Origin: Sabellastarte sp. h YS-2021
Lineage: Eukaryota; Annelida; Polychaeta; Sabellida; Sabellidae
DNA length: 64,000 bases
Direction of reading: 5' to 3'
Assembly: GCA_964017235.1 (NCBI GenBank)
Contig: OZ024934.1
Location: 81,000,706 to 81,064,705, forward strand
This document shows positions 24,501 to 39,500 of the stretch, piece by piece. The translations under genes were made by a program, and so were the position numbers. Below the pieces are notes generated by a model. It made no database searches and was not told where the DNA came from. It worked only from the letters and a program-made list of their open reading frames with translations. The number at the start of each line of letters is the position of its first letter. Positions within the stretch are counted from its first letter, which is position 1.

Positions 24501-27500
24501 ATTTATAACCTAAATTTCGCTTGACAACACATAAGATGGAAGGAAAACTTAAAATATTGTGAACAAACAAGAAATCTGAAGAAACTAGATTGGGCCAACT
24601 CGGCGCCAACATATCCCCAGACAGGTCATCACTCACGCCACAGGTTTTGATCGGGAATTTTTTAAAACATAATTACCCATTATTATATGAACTTCAGCAC
24701 ATCAATCTACTCTGTTTATATCTCCCCAAGGAAGATGGTGTATCCCCAGACGCCGAATACATAACTCAAATTATATTTTCAATCTTCCTGCAATGATAAC
24801 TCTAAACCTATTTTCCAAGTATTTAAATGATTGATGATTGAATGTCCATTCTAAAATAATAATCCCAAAAGAGCATATCTGTTTCTATATTTGTTGACAA
24901 ATAAAATATTATTTTTAACTCAACTCATCATATTTTTCAATCTTCCTTCAAAGTATTTAAATGATTGATGATTCAATGTCCATTCTAAAATTCATAATCC
25001 CAAAAGCGCATATCTGTTTCTATATTTGTTCACAAATAAAATATTATTTAAAAAAAAATTATTTATATTATTATTTTATTATATTATTTTTAGAATTTGC
25101 AAATTGTTTTCAGTTATTCATTTCCTCTATACCTATATATGTGGTCCATATATATGCAACCTAAATATGTGACACAATCTCAGTTCTGACTCCCCTTTGT
25201 GTTATATGTAATGAAGCCCACCACCTCCCACCCCCACCCCTCTCCCCTTCTCCACACCTCTCTCACTATTACACAAGATCTGCAACCCCATTGAGTTCTT
25301 TGTTTCTCATCTGATATCATTAAATACCTTTGTTTATTTAGTGTCACTCAATATAGCTGGAGGTCCCAGAGGTGGGTGGGGGGAATCCGGGTGGGGGATG
25401 TGGGTTGAGCATAAATGGTAAACAAACAATCTATATAAAAGGGGTACTCAAATACAAAAAGAATTGAGAATTTTAAGTATGTGATTATCAACTGAAATGA
25501 GTTCATAACTGTAGGAGCTGTGCCAAAATTAACTGAGGCAAGCTGAATAAAACTGGGCTAGTTGAGGGTTAAAAATCCCCTAGTTTTACTACATAAGGAT
25601 ATAATTTCATTAATATTGGGACTTAAAGCTCACTTAAAGTGTCCATTTTGTCTACTTGAATATGTTTAACCAGTTTCATTTTAAAAAGTGAAAAACTCAG
25701 CAAGCAGAGGTATAACACACAAAAATAAGTTCTTAAAAGACTAAGATAGCCATAACATTATTAATATTCAAAATTTAAATAGACAGGCATTTCCTTTTAA
25801 AAATTCAAAGATTTCAGCTCTATAACCCACATAGTTTGACAGTTACTGGGCTTTAAAGTGGCATAATATCCATAAATTGGGTTTCTGTGGGCATTTTACA
25901 ATTGTTAAAGAGACCTTAGCAATTAAACTACAGATCTGAAACTTTTTGGGGGACATACATAACAAACAAAAGTTATATATAATACAGTTTAAGACTTGTC
26001 ACACTAAGCATTTCCAAATAACAGGGCAAAATACGGAAAAAATGTCAAAAAAGGCACTTGGGCGAGTGTCTATGGCCCTCATACACAGGTTAAATGTCTA
26101 CTAAAAACCTTGATTTTCGGCATATGTAAAAAGGACATAATAATGCATTCCCAGATGGGATTTCAGCTCCATCAATCACATAGTTTAACAGTTACAGGGC
26201 TTAAAGGTGGTAAAAAGTCCAAATATTGGGTCATTGTGGGCCTTTTAGAGATCTCGATGTGGCTTTCAAATTAAAGCTTCAGACTTAAAATTTGTTACAT
26301 ACTAAGATTACACATAGAATATGTATCTAATAAAGTTTGAAACTTCTCAGACTTACCATTTCCAAGTTACAGAGCAAAATATGTGAAAAATGTCTTAAAA
26401 GGGTCACTCAGGTGGGTGTTTAAGGTCCTCATACACAGGTTAAATGTCTACTTGAAGCCTTGATTTTTGGCACATGTAAAAAGAACATAATAATGTATTC
26501 CCAGATGAGATTTCAGCTCTATCAGTCACATAGTTTAACAGTCACAGGCCTTAAAATTGGCAAAAAGTCCAAATACTGGGTCTTTATGGGGCCTTCTAGA
26601 GACCTAAATGTGGCCTTCAAATTAAAGCTTCAGACTTAAAATTTGTCACATACTAAGATTACACATAGAATATGCATCTAATACAGTTTGAAACTTCTTA
26701 GACTTACCATTTCCAAGTTACAGGGAAAAATATGTGAAAAATGTCTAAAAATGGTCACTCGGGTGGGGATTTATGGTCCTCATACACAGGTTAAATGTCT
26801 TCTTAAAGCCTTAATTTTTGGCACATATAAAAATAACATACTAATATCTTCTCAGATAGGATTTGAGCTCTATCAGTCACATAGTTTGACAGTCACAGGG
26901 CTTAAAAGTACCAAAAAGTCCAAATATTGGGTCTTTGGGAGCCTTTTAGAGACCTCAATTTGACCTTCAAAATTAAAGCTTCAGACTTAAAATCTGTTAC
27001 ATACTAAGATTACACACAGAATATATATCTAATACAGTTTGAAACTTCTCAGACTTACCATTTCCAAGTTACAGGGAAAAAGATGTGAAAAATGTCTTAT
27101 AAGGGTCACTCGGGTGGGTGTCTATGGTCCTGATACACAGGTTAACTGTGTATTAAAGGCCTAAATGTTGGGGCACATATAAGAAAACACATAGATATAT
27201 TCCCAGATGATATTTAACTTAGATGAGAGACATAGTTTGAAAGCTACAGTGCTTGAAAGTGGCAAAAAGTGCATAAATTGGGTCTCTGTGGGCACTTTTG
27301 AGACCTTAAGTCGACCCCTTTGGGTAAACCTACAGCCCTAAAATTTTCTACAGACAAGGATTACATATCAAAGTTATACCTAGCGCAGTTTGAGACTCGT
27401 CAGAATTATCACTTCCAAATTATAGGGCAAAATATGTGTAAAGTATAGCAAAAAATCCCTAAGTGGGGGTATTTATGGGCCTCAAACACAATTTTCTCCT

Positions 27501-30500
27501 CAACTTAAAGTCATGATTTTCGGCACATGTACTAAGAACATATTAATGTGTTGTCAGGTAAAATTTCAGCCAGCTGAGCATCATAGTTTGTGACCTACAG
27601 GGCTCTAAGTGGCCAAAAGTCCAATTTCTGACCTTAAGGTGGCCATAAGTTCTTTTTTACTGGGAGTTTAAGGTCACCTTAAAATAGGGATCTTCCTTTG
27701 GGCACCCTTAACATGTGTACCAAGTTTGAAAAAAAAATATTAATTTGTTTTTGAGTTATCGCGTCCACAAGGAAATTTCTACGGCGGCGGCGCGACGGAC
27801 CTGAATCCAATATATCCCCGACTTTCGTCTGGGGATATAATTATACAGGTTTCTCTCATATTTTGTCTATTTGGGGACTTTAATTGCGATGTTGTTAAGA
27901 GGAAATGTCCATGTTTGATTGGGGTATACTAAAACGCGAAGTCCCGGAATCGGTACAGTTTTGCATTGGCGACCTCCCGATGTACACATTTTTGATACCG
28001 ACCCATCCCTAGTATCCACCGGATGCTATCCCGTTGATACAATTATAGAACTTGTGTGAAAAACTGATACTTAATCAGACTTGATAGCTTGGTATACCCA
28101 AGTAGTTACCGATTAAAAGTATACATTTATACAGCATAATCTCAGTAAAGTGTAAGTTGTTTTCACAGAACAATCAGATTCGGGAAAAGCCATCATTGAT
28201 TATGCTTTTTCGGAATTTTTTGTTAAGAGCAGCAGCCACCCCATAATTTGAGCCATCAAATATCTAGAGTAAGAAATATAAAATTCGCCACATATCTGAT
28301 ATTCGGCACATGTGAAAATACTAATAAAATAAATGAATTGTGGTGAGATTTGTTGACTGTATAGTAAATTAAGGCTTCTTGAACTGAAAAATACCAATTT
28401 ATAGCCAAAAACATCATTTTCTTCATAAAATTAACTAAGGTTTTAGAGGTGGCGAATTTTAGATTTCTTACTCTATAACATACATATATTATAATGATAG
28501 GCATTTTAATGGGGGCAGTTTGCACCAAGTTAATTTTAGCCAAGTGTTAATCTAGATAAGGGCAATATTTTCAAATACTTAAAGGAATACTACTTGCTAT
28601 GTAGACAGACATTTATTCAAACCAGCAATAATATTTCAGGAAATTGCAGTACTAGTACTTGCCATATTTAACACGAATGTACTCCACAGGGTCACTCTGC
28701 CATAATTCTTCATCCTCCTCAGAATGACACATCAGCGGGAAAATAATTTCCTGAATGATTCCTTGCATGTGTGGCTTCATTATCTTCCAGCATAAGGCAT
28801 GGCTAACTCTACAGAAAATACAAAATGATATGAAAAACACACACAAATAAATCAACTGACAAAATCATTCCTTGCATCTGGGGGTTTCTTCCTCCATTAA
28901 CAAAATCATGGCTAAGGCTTGTTCTTCAGAAAATACAGTTTCACCTGGAATCATCTCACTGAATGATAATCTGAATAATTCCTTATGCATTGTATATGTG
29001 GCTTTCTTACAAGGGCATGACATAGTGGAAATAGGACATGCCTAATGGTATAGCACAATCCAATGGATATATTTTTTATATTGGCTGAAAATTCTTAGAA
29101 AGTTCAACAATTTCACAGTACATGCTAACTAAAACCACAATAGGAGGAACTGGGTCAGGACACATCACTTACTGCTTATTGACAGCTTGGTTCCAATCAC
29201 ACTTATTCACTGCAGTAATACTTCCTTGCCATAAATAACTTGGCCTAGTTGTAAATGCAAAGTGGCAAGCCAAGCTATATCAGATCTAGTACTAGTTTCC
29301 AAATCAATTCAGTTTCACCATCACTCTTCATACCTTATTACTTCAGACGATATTCCCATTTATAACGTTCATCACAATGATGAAGAAACTATTGTTCATT
29401 TTTGTTCAAGTCAACCTTATAAAAGAATATGGATCAAAAATTGTGACAGTATTTAAAAAAAAAAACAAAAAAAAAACAAAAAAACTTAAGCATGTTTGCC
29501 AAGGAAAACATTACGACAGTGCCATGTGCTTTAGATACTGCAAAAACAAAGCACCAAGTCATTATCTTTGAAGTATATTTAATAGATATACAACATGAAA
29601 CATAACAGTTATGGTCAAAACATTTTCAACGTATAAATTGGGAAAACAAAATTGGTAGAGTTATTTCAAACAAAGCATTAATACAAACCCTTGGTTTAGA
29701 TAATTCAGTGTCTGTTGGAGTACACGGGGAGCGATGTAAACCTTGCGTCTATACTGGTCTAGTAACTTCAGCAACACACTCAGGATACCCGCTGAAATGT
29801 TAAGTAGATTCCTTTCTTATATTTGTGTCATTTAATAATGCTGGGAGATTGCCACAGAATTGTGTTGATGTTCATGTCAGAAAAATGTAAACAAAGATTG
29901 ATCATTGCCGATCATGGAGTTAGAAGTTTGAACTAGACAAAAAAATTTACTATTAAATAAAAACTAGGAAAATCGCAACAAATATGATTACAAATATGAT
30001 TACAAATATAACCCAAAAGCTTTTCACAAACATCTCCCTCGCTACATAAAATGTCTTTTCTATCCTCGCTTGTGATTGGCTGATTTTATGATTGCCTCAA
30101 CAGCAGTGGGGAAACCCAAGTTGTTTTTGTGTTTATATTTTTACGTTTATGGCTAGTTTTTTTGTGTGTGATTTTAACTGGAGAATGTACAAAAAGACTA
30201 CAAAGAAACAACTTTAGAAACCATCCATTTCATTTGAATTTTACTGATAATTGATCAGCAATAAGCCTGAAAGCGATCATGCCACAGTTTGCAAATATCA
30301 TTCCAGCATTAGTCTTTACAGTGAAACATCTTCAGATAGAAAACGGAGTAGAATTCCCTTTTCATTATAATTAAATTTCTTGTAATTACACGATACATTT
30401 CTCCATTAACTATTGGAAGCCATGGTTTTGGCAGTTTGTGGTCTCTTACAATTCTAGGTTTTATTGCATTAAATACAGGTGTAAGAATATATAATAAATG

Positions 30501-33500
30501 ACCATCTTACACTAGACTGAAAGGCATATGTATAAAATTTATTTTAGAGCCTTTTGTACACTAAACGCTTCAAGTTAAAGTTTTCTTTACTTCTTATTTA
30601 AAATTCACAACTCACCTGAGAAACTTTTCAGATACCAGTCTGAAAATTGGTTGTATTCTTTGCTAACATTCCCTGGACTTCCATATCTACAAAATCGCTA
30701 AATTCATCAGAATAAATACTCAAGAAATGAGCTACTTTGACGAACAATCCAACCCTACAGTACCTGAAATTCTTTTGTAAAATTGCCCATAACAGATTTA
30801 AAAATTTTCACTGTTCCTAATGTATTCTACTTCTTTATACAAAGTGATATTCCATGATTGGTCTAGAGGTCTATAATTTTAAGTAATGCCAGGACCACTC
30901 AAGGATTGCTAAACTCTTCGAGGTTTAACACATTCTTAAGAATAACAACATTTCTAAATACCTCAAACCTACAGGCATCACAATACAGAGTACCAAATAA
31001 ATCTAGAACAGGGGGAAAAATACTAAACACCAAATGGTCCAATTAAGCCAACTTACTTTTGCAAGGGCCATTAAAACATCTTTTGTTCTCGTCTAGGGTC
31101 ATTAAGTACACGATGAAACATCCGAGGCAATCACCATTATTTTCCAAAAATGTATTTTTTTTCTTTCACAAACATCAAAGGACACAAATGGTCCCTAGAC
31201 TGGGCAAACATACTTTTCTTAAGGAAATGGATTAATTTTAATTGGTTGCTGGATTAATTATTTCCTCCAACCTTTCAAAGGATCTTGCTAATATGTGTAG
31301 TGCCCATTTCTTGCATTTCCACCAAATTAACTCAGGTCTGTCCTCTTCAGCCACATGATCCTGTACACCCTAAAAAACAACAGAATCTCTGTCATTAGAA
31401 CTTAATCGTGTCTTCCTGTGATACCTGGTCCTTTATATCCTGAAATGACACAGAATACGTATCACCAGAAACTAGTGGTATCTGTTTTTACCCTGATATA
31501 CAACATAGTCTCAATCCACTTTTTACTTCACTAAAGCAGAATAAAAGAAAATAGTTTTGGAGATGCCCGTACCCAACAGCCCGGGGAAATGGTTTACAAC
31601 AGCATAAGATAAAGAAAAAGTGACACAGTACAAAGATCAGGTGACTTTCAGAGAAATCAGTGCATCATCATAGTTTTTCAGTAAAATGGTCTCAATACCG
31701 GTGATACCAACCCTGTCCTGATTTTTATCTACACTTAAAGTTCTAGTGATAGACATTCCAATGTGTCACTGCTACTGAAGCCCACCAAAACTCTGTTTTA
31801 CTATAGTCAAAAGCATAAATAAAAGGAACAAAAGTAGATAACTCACTTCTGGAATCTGTCGGTCTACAATCTGACGAACCAGTTCCATCCACTGTGTGAA
31901 AGTTTCTTTGGTGATAAGGTCAAGTGGAAGGAAAAACTACAGAAATACATATATATATAAATGGCGAACATGAAGAACATTATATCAGGGAATTCAGATT
32001 TCAACTTCTGACACGATTTATTTATTCCATTCAGTATATTTTCTTGATACATTATTTTTCTGACCATATTGTTTTGCGTATCATCCAATTATATTTTCTC
32101 ACCACAATCAGTGCACAGGAATAAATGCCTGAGTGCAAAATTTAGCCTTGAGCACCTGTTAAAATAAAATCATGGGAATGAATATCAACTTTTTACCAGC
32201 CATGCACAGACAGTTATATATATATGTTACAGGCAAACTGTGTAATCAGGCATTTCATGAAATGCCTAAAGATTCCAGGCATTTTGCGAAATCCCGGATT
32301 CGCTTAGGCTTTTACCATATTTATTACACAACTTGCCTGATGTATTTTAGGCAAATTGTGAAATATGATATTGTATGTCATGGATAGTTTTTTTTTGGCA
32401 TTTATCCAGCTATTTTTAGAGAAATGAGCAGAAACTGTTTTGATCATAATTGTTGGATGAGTTTATCTTGGGTGCCTACATATTACAAGATGGACTTGTA
32501 TAAAAGAAATATTTCAAGTAAATAGTACATCTATTTTAACTTTTGCTCTGAATTGGTATTAGAGAATTATAGAAAATTCAGGATAATTTCTTTAATTAAA
32601 GTAGGTGTTATGATTGAAATAATGCCTCGATTCAGACAAGCCATTTAAGCCTTGATCCGAACTAGAAATAGGATGCACTATTACCGGGTAAGAGCAGCTT
32701 CAGAGCTTTTCATATTTATGGACCTTTACAAAATCAGTCCTGTCTCATTTGGAAAAACCTTAATATCTTTAAATATCTTGTTAGTTACACTTAATAAGAC
32801 ACTTTAGTTTAACAATCTCATTATAAGGAAAAAAAAAAACAGGATCACTGATAGTGGTTGTTACTGAAGGGATTTCAGTTAGGGTAGGTAGTATAGTATG
32901 TTTTTAACTGGTTCTGATTATTATCATTAAAAATAAGTCAGACAAATTAACCAGTCATTTCTCCACACAGTAAAATGCCACAGTTAAATGCAAAGAATAT
33001 GATACAATTTTCATAGTAAATGGGGGACTTCTCATGGCTTTATGGGTTATGGAGATATCAGATTTTTTAAAAATTAGAATTTTCAGTCAGATGTCCCAAG
33101 CACGCCCCAATTGGAAAAAAGTAGATTTTTTTTTCATATTTTTACTAAGTGTTAACCTGGCATAGCCAGAGTGGGTAAAAAAGCACTCAAAGTCACTTTT
33201 TGGGTGGGTGTAACCCTAGGATGTCTGCACATGAAACAAGTGATTTTTCACATATGATGCAAAGAAAATATTCCAAAGCCCAAGGGGGTAAATAATTCAC
33301 TTGAAATCTTGGCATTTTGTCCTGGATTCTAAGTCTTATCCCTTTGCTGCTACTTTTATATGTGAAGCCAAGGTAAGTTTAATAACAATTTTACCACAGG
33401 AGATATTTGAACATCTTGAGACAGAACATCTTTGAAGATGCATTAGAGCAACTATTCACTATATGAGAAGAGCAACCTGTGACTAATATGTCACAGCCAG

Positions 33501-36500
33501 CTGAAATAAATAACACACCCTCGGATATACCCATCCCACTTCCAATACAGGCCACTTAAACACCTGTTGTAACAGGAGACAAACTAAAAATAACTGGAGT
33601 ATCTGATTTAGGCATTTCGCGAAATGCCTAGAGCTCAAAGCCAGGCATTACATGAAATGCCTGAAAATTTTAGGGATTTCACGAAATGCCTAAGTGAAGC
33701 AGGGATTTCACGAAATGCCTGGAATCTGTAGGCATTTCACGAAATGCCTGATTACACAGTTTGCCTGTAACATATCCATACATACAATTCAATGACTGTT
33801 CATTGAAAATGTCAAGTTATAATCTACAAGTGGCCGACATATCCTATTTTTGTGAAAAGAGGCAAAAAAAATAGCACTTAGTCACCTTACTTCATGTCTT
33901 GAACATTTTAACAATGCTGAATAACCAAAAATGGAATACCAGTTTTAAAGCCTGCAAGATTTTGAGGATGGTAAATAACTTAAGGTAGGTCACCTCAATA
34001 CAAGCCTTGGAGATTCTAAGAATAATGAACTAAAAGTGGAGTCACCTGAATTGAAGTCCGTCAATAACTGAAGTTGGGTCACCAGAATTAGACCCTAGCA
34101 GATTTGTGAGAATGTAACTAAAAGTGGGTCAACTGAATTGAAGCCTATTAGAATCTGAGAACGGCAACTAATTGTCACCTAAATTAAAGACCATAAGAAT
34201 TCAACAATAGCAAATAACTGTTGTCACCTGCATTGAAACCTGTACAATTTCAAGAATGGCAAATGTTGTCATCTGAATAAAAGCCTATAAGAATTTGAGA
34301 ATGGCAATTAATTGTGGGTCACCCAAATTAAAGCCTCTAAGAATTTGAGAATGGTAAATAAAGGTGGCCGACCATAATTGAAGCCTATGAGAATGGTAAA
34401 TAAAGGTGGCCGATCATAATTGAAGCCTATGAGAATTTGAGAATGGTAAATAAAGGTGGCCGACCATAATTGAAGCCTATGAGAATTTGAGAATGGTAAA
34501 TAAAGGTGGCCGATCATAATTGAAGCCTATGAGAATTATGAGAATGGTAAATAAAGGTGGCCGACCATAATTGAAGCCTATGAGAATTTGAGAATGGTAA
34601 ATAAAGGTGGCCGATCATAATTGAAGCCTATGAGAATTTGAGAATGGTAAATAAAGGTGGCCGATCATAATTGAAGCCTTTGAGAATGGTACACAATTGT
34701 GGGTCACCTGTATCAAAGCGTAGAAGATTTTGAGAATTTGCTTTTGCAGGGTGACAGAGGTCTCGCTTTGGTCAGGCAGGAACTGTACACACCGCTGATG
34801 TATCATGGGAAGCAGGTGCTGCATCGCCTGGTTCAATGCTCCACGTTCCTCTGGCTTTTTGTACCTACCAAGCAAACACAGTGTAAAGAAAAAGTTTAAA
34901 TCTCAACAGCCTTTTATATATTACACAAACAAGGAACTTCAGCAAGATATAAATTTTCTCTTGAAATGAATTTAAGGGTTTGGTGGATTTTCATGTTTTC
35001 CCATTTTTTATTATTTCTTTATTTTATATAATCAATATTGCTCAACTAATATTGCATTTCTCATTTTGTCCTGGTTATAGTTTTCATGGATAAGGCTAAA
35101 GAAATCTGTAAATCGGCTTCACCCAGAAATCCTTCAAATTCACAACCAAATATTACACATGGTGAAGCTACATTTCAATTCTTCACATTACCATTTAGAA
35201 TTTTGGCGATCTTCCCATGCTCCATTATAAACACATTCAAGTGTACTGTAATAACTTCCAATCACATGACCTCAATACATATCATTTTATATTGGATAGA
35301 ACCTTTCGAAATACTGTGTAACCTAACCAGGCCGTTTTGGTAGTACTGAAAGCAACGTGTTGCCAGTGGAAAAAGATTAATTTTGAAAACCAGCACTCTG
35401 GTTAAGCGGCCCACACTTCCAAGCTAAATACAGTCAGCATATTTGACTACCACAGCCATCTACATTTTATTCATCCATATTCATGCATTAAAAAATAATT
35501 TATGAGATAATCTTGGAAATATAATAGCTTTTAGAGCGAGTTTACGTATTACATATCCATCAATCAGGTCTTTATATCTTGTATAACAGTAATAGGAGCT
35601 ATTTTTGGTACCCGAGGGATAAGTAACTGTTAGGTAATGTATTTTACAGTGTAAAACGATACTTTGCTATTAATCAAGACAAAGTTAAATTATACTTAGA
35701 TTCTGAGACTATGAAATTACACTTCAAACCTACAGGAAATACAATAAAAGTGAAACTCACTCAAAATTCTTCACCAGCTGATGCAGACAGATGAGGGAAC
35801 CAAGCCAGGTCTCAATACGCTCGGACTGGATGTAATTAGCAATCTTTTCTGCAATACCTGGCCACCTGCCCGGGTAGTCGTGCTTCACAAGCTGACTGAC
35901 ACAAACTGCTAGTTGTACCCTGTGATAGTCAACAGCGTTAGAGATAATTGTAGTTTTATAGTAACAAAGTTACATAGGTCAATAGCATTTAGTGTTGGGA
36001 GATCGCCATGGTACTATCTGTTGATGTTTGTGATGGAAAAATGTGAACAAAGATCAGACACTGCAAACATCATGGAGTCAAACGTGAAAACCAGACCAAA
36101 AAAGTCAAATATTATATTAAAATAATGGAAATGGACATAATCACCACAAATATAACCTAAAAGCTTTTCACAAACATCTCTTTCACTGCAAGCCATGCTT
36201 TACCTATTCTCACTTGTGACTGACTGATTTTATTATTATCTTGACAACAGTAGGGTCGTCACAACTATCCGACTAATTGACAACGGTTAGAATAGTGCTA
36301 TTTACCGGTTCATATTTTAAAGTCAGAATAGTCGCTCAATGTAGTGTAAAATATGGCAGAAGGTTTGAATCCACAAAATATGTCCATATTGTCACATAAA
36401 ATAAGCTAAAATCTAAAAACAGCCACATTTTCTACATTGTTCATGCATTCACGTAAAACAGGAAGTACCTTATACCTCTTATATCGCCCACTTCCTGTCT

Positions 36501-39500
36501 GAAATAAACGAAGTAAAAGTTGCAGTAAAATGGCAAATTTATTTAATTTTACAGATTGTATACATACATTTTCATTTTACTTAACGTATTTATCGTTTTC
36601 AATGCTTTTTACAATATGAAACTTAAGATTTTTGGTTGTTTTATAAATTCGACAGTTATTCGGTGTCAACACGAACAGTGCTTGGCGATTAGCCGACATG
36701 AAATATTTGGAGTCGTGACGTCGCTAAACAGTGGGGGAAAACGAGGTGTTTTTGGTTTACTTTATATTTTTCCTTTTACAACTAGTTCTGTCATTTTAAT
36801 CAGTAAAGTATCAACTTTCATGATATTATTCTATTCTGTATTTTATCATGATAAAAAGACTACAAAGAAAGGAGTTTAGAAACTATCATTTGTACTTGAA
36901 TTTTACCGATCGTCTCCTTACAATGAACCAACGAGTTGTAATAAGAGGTACTACTTGCCATTATTTGAAACGGCCGCTGGCCTGGTGGCCCAAGGCCCCA
37001 AGTATCGCACTGGCCCCAGTTGGCCAGTAAAACTACATTGCGCCAATTCGACACCAACATATCCCCAGACAGGCCATCTATCACACCACAAGCATTCACT
37101 GGGTATTTTTTGCAGCGCCCAAACTTCTTTTTTTTTTTTTGCCCATTGATGAAGAGGTTAAAAATGTGGCAATAACTAATGACCCTTGTTACTCTGATTA
37201 TCATCAGTTGGATCCCCCCAAACCCATGTACTTACAAATTATCAACTGCTACACCTTTTGGTTTCCAAGATACAGACACCAATCATGAAGTTCCTACACC
37301 TCACAGTTTCCAATATACAGCCTGGACAAGATCATTTTCTCACTCACCCAGCTGTAACACCATGCACATACACTTTCGGAACATTTTCTCAGATATTCTA
37401 CTGATTACATTGGAACAAGTTAACCAATTATTTGACATCTAATTCAAACAATCAAATAAAGCTAACAGTTTCAGCTTAATTGGAAAGTCTTCATTGCCAT
37501 GTATGAGCCACTATACCTTATTGGAAGTGGTGCCTGTATGACCGCCTCAACCATGCTTTCCCTGGCCGTAGCTTTGTCATTCTCGTGAATGCTGAATGGT
37601 ACTGGATCTGTGGGATGAGCGGCCTCTCTCTCTTCCCAGTGACTGGTGATTGTGTTTTTCAAGTAAATCGCAGCTACAAATAATCACAAAATTCTACTGC
37701 ATATTCCTAAAAAAAAAACATTTAAGAGTTACGAAGACTACTAAAATGCTTAAATTATCACTGATAGGATTTAGCCCCAAAATCAACCAAACATCTATGT
37801 TAGGCATGAAATCCTATATTTTCAAAAAGTCGAAAGACAGTACTTCATTAGTATCCTGCATCTGGTAAATTTCAAACTTCGGACCATGCAAGGATCAAAC
37901 TATGTCCGTAATTTCATCAGTTTCTAATTGCAGAACAATCCAATGTTATACCCCTTTCCACTGCTTTATCAGAAAAACTTACAACTCAGCTTGTTTAAAA
38001 ATAATAAAATATAAATTGTGTACCTGCTTGTCTAACTGGCATGTCCAATTGTTCTGACATCACCACTTGTAAAAGTGTTGGTACAAACCCCACAATCTTG
38101 TGTACCTAAAAATTGATTCCTGAATGTATTTATGCTGCGAAGGTGTTTGTAGAAGTTCATTAATTTATGCATGGACTGCCAGGAAAACAAAGTTCAATTC
38201 AACATCTGAACTTTGGACTCAAAAAATGTTCAGAAGTCATCAAAATTACAATAAATTATATTTCAATTAAACTGCCCAAATATGGGAATGGAGTACAAGA
38301 CAATCTGTTTCATATGTTATTCCATTTACTGCAAAAATTCAACCTGCTTGCAAAAATGGCAGGAAAATGCTTTCCGAATGCCAGATGACACTCTGTATAC
38401 TCTGGGGGGGGGGTGTGTGTGTGTCAAAAATTGTCAAAATCCATCTATGTCACGTAAGTACCAGAAACTGGGCCAAACATTTTGTCGAAATTGCTCTATC
38501 TTACATAACTTTCGAGATAATGTGTGTTTGCTATTTAAACAGAATTTCAAGATGGCTACCGAAAATGGCAGGAAAACAATTTTTGGCAAAAAGTGCCAGA
38601 AAACTTTGTAGATAACCTGGGGGTCCAAAATTTTGTCCAAATCTATCTTGCACCTTCTGAGATAAAAGTGCTTTACACAGAATATCAAGATGGATTTTCT
38701 GATGGACCATTTCTGAGATATTAAAGATTTTTCATTTTCATCATGAAGAAAAATTGTGGCATTTAGTTGATCGTTAATATGGCGGCCATTATGTCTCTGA
38801 ACATTTCCAAAAGTTAAATGATTCCAGACATCTATATAGCAAACTTATTTGCCAAATTTCATGTGAATAGGTGGAGCACTTTTCATGTTATCATCTGGAA
38901 AAGCACAACCCTTTTTAAAACATGTTTTTGGTCATGTGACTTCTTGGTTGAAATATCATGACACCATATTCAGAAAATTTCCCAAGGCTAATGCATGCAT
39001 GTGCCAAATTTGAAGAGAATCTGTCCAGTGGTTGCCAAGCTATACGCAATAGAAAATTCGGGAGCTGGCAGGCCCTATCCCTCTCCCTGTCCCCTGAATA
39101 CAAACAAGTGTCCCTGGGACACTTAATTCACCAATAGTCACTGTAACCAACAAATATTGTACATATATTGTACATTTATAGATATTAACAGACAGTCCCT
39201 CACAATTTCTAGCAATCGATTATTTAGCTTAAATCTTATCATTACGTATCATGATGCCATGAATTATTTTAAATATTTAGGCAGTTTTCTAAGGCTGAAA
39301 CGAATAGCAAAATTTGTTAAATGTGTAGTCATTTGCACTGTCAACTAACCAATCAACTGTTTCCGAAGTTTAGCATGTTTGAGCAAACACCAAAAACTTC
39401 ACATGGGCATGTGCCGTATGTAAATAAACGATATGGTGCATTAAGGGATGCCAGAAAAGCAAAAGTTAATGGGTTGTCCCACATAAAGATGTGCTCTGGT

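Larger units (their letters stand above)
24268..28011. mobile_element. hAT-type non-autonomous element, 3.7 kb
   Basis: TAGGGATGGGTCGGTA at the left and TACCGACCCATCCCTA at the right, flanked by a perfect 8-bp target duplication GTATCCAC (24260-24267 and 28012-28019). No transposase frame is present. Most of its length is a nested satellite element at 24611-27838. Lies in importin intron 10. Confidence 0.88.
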
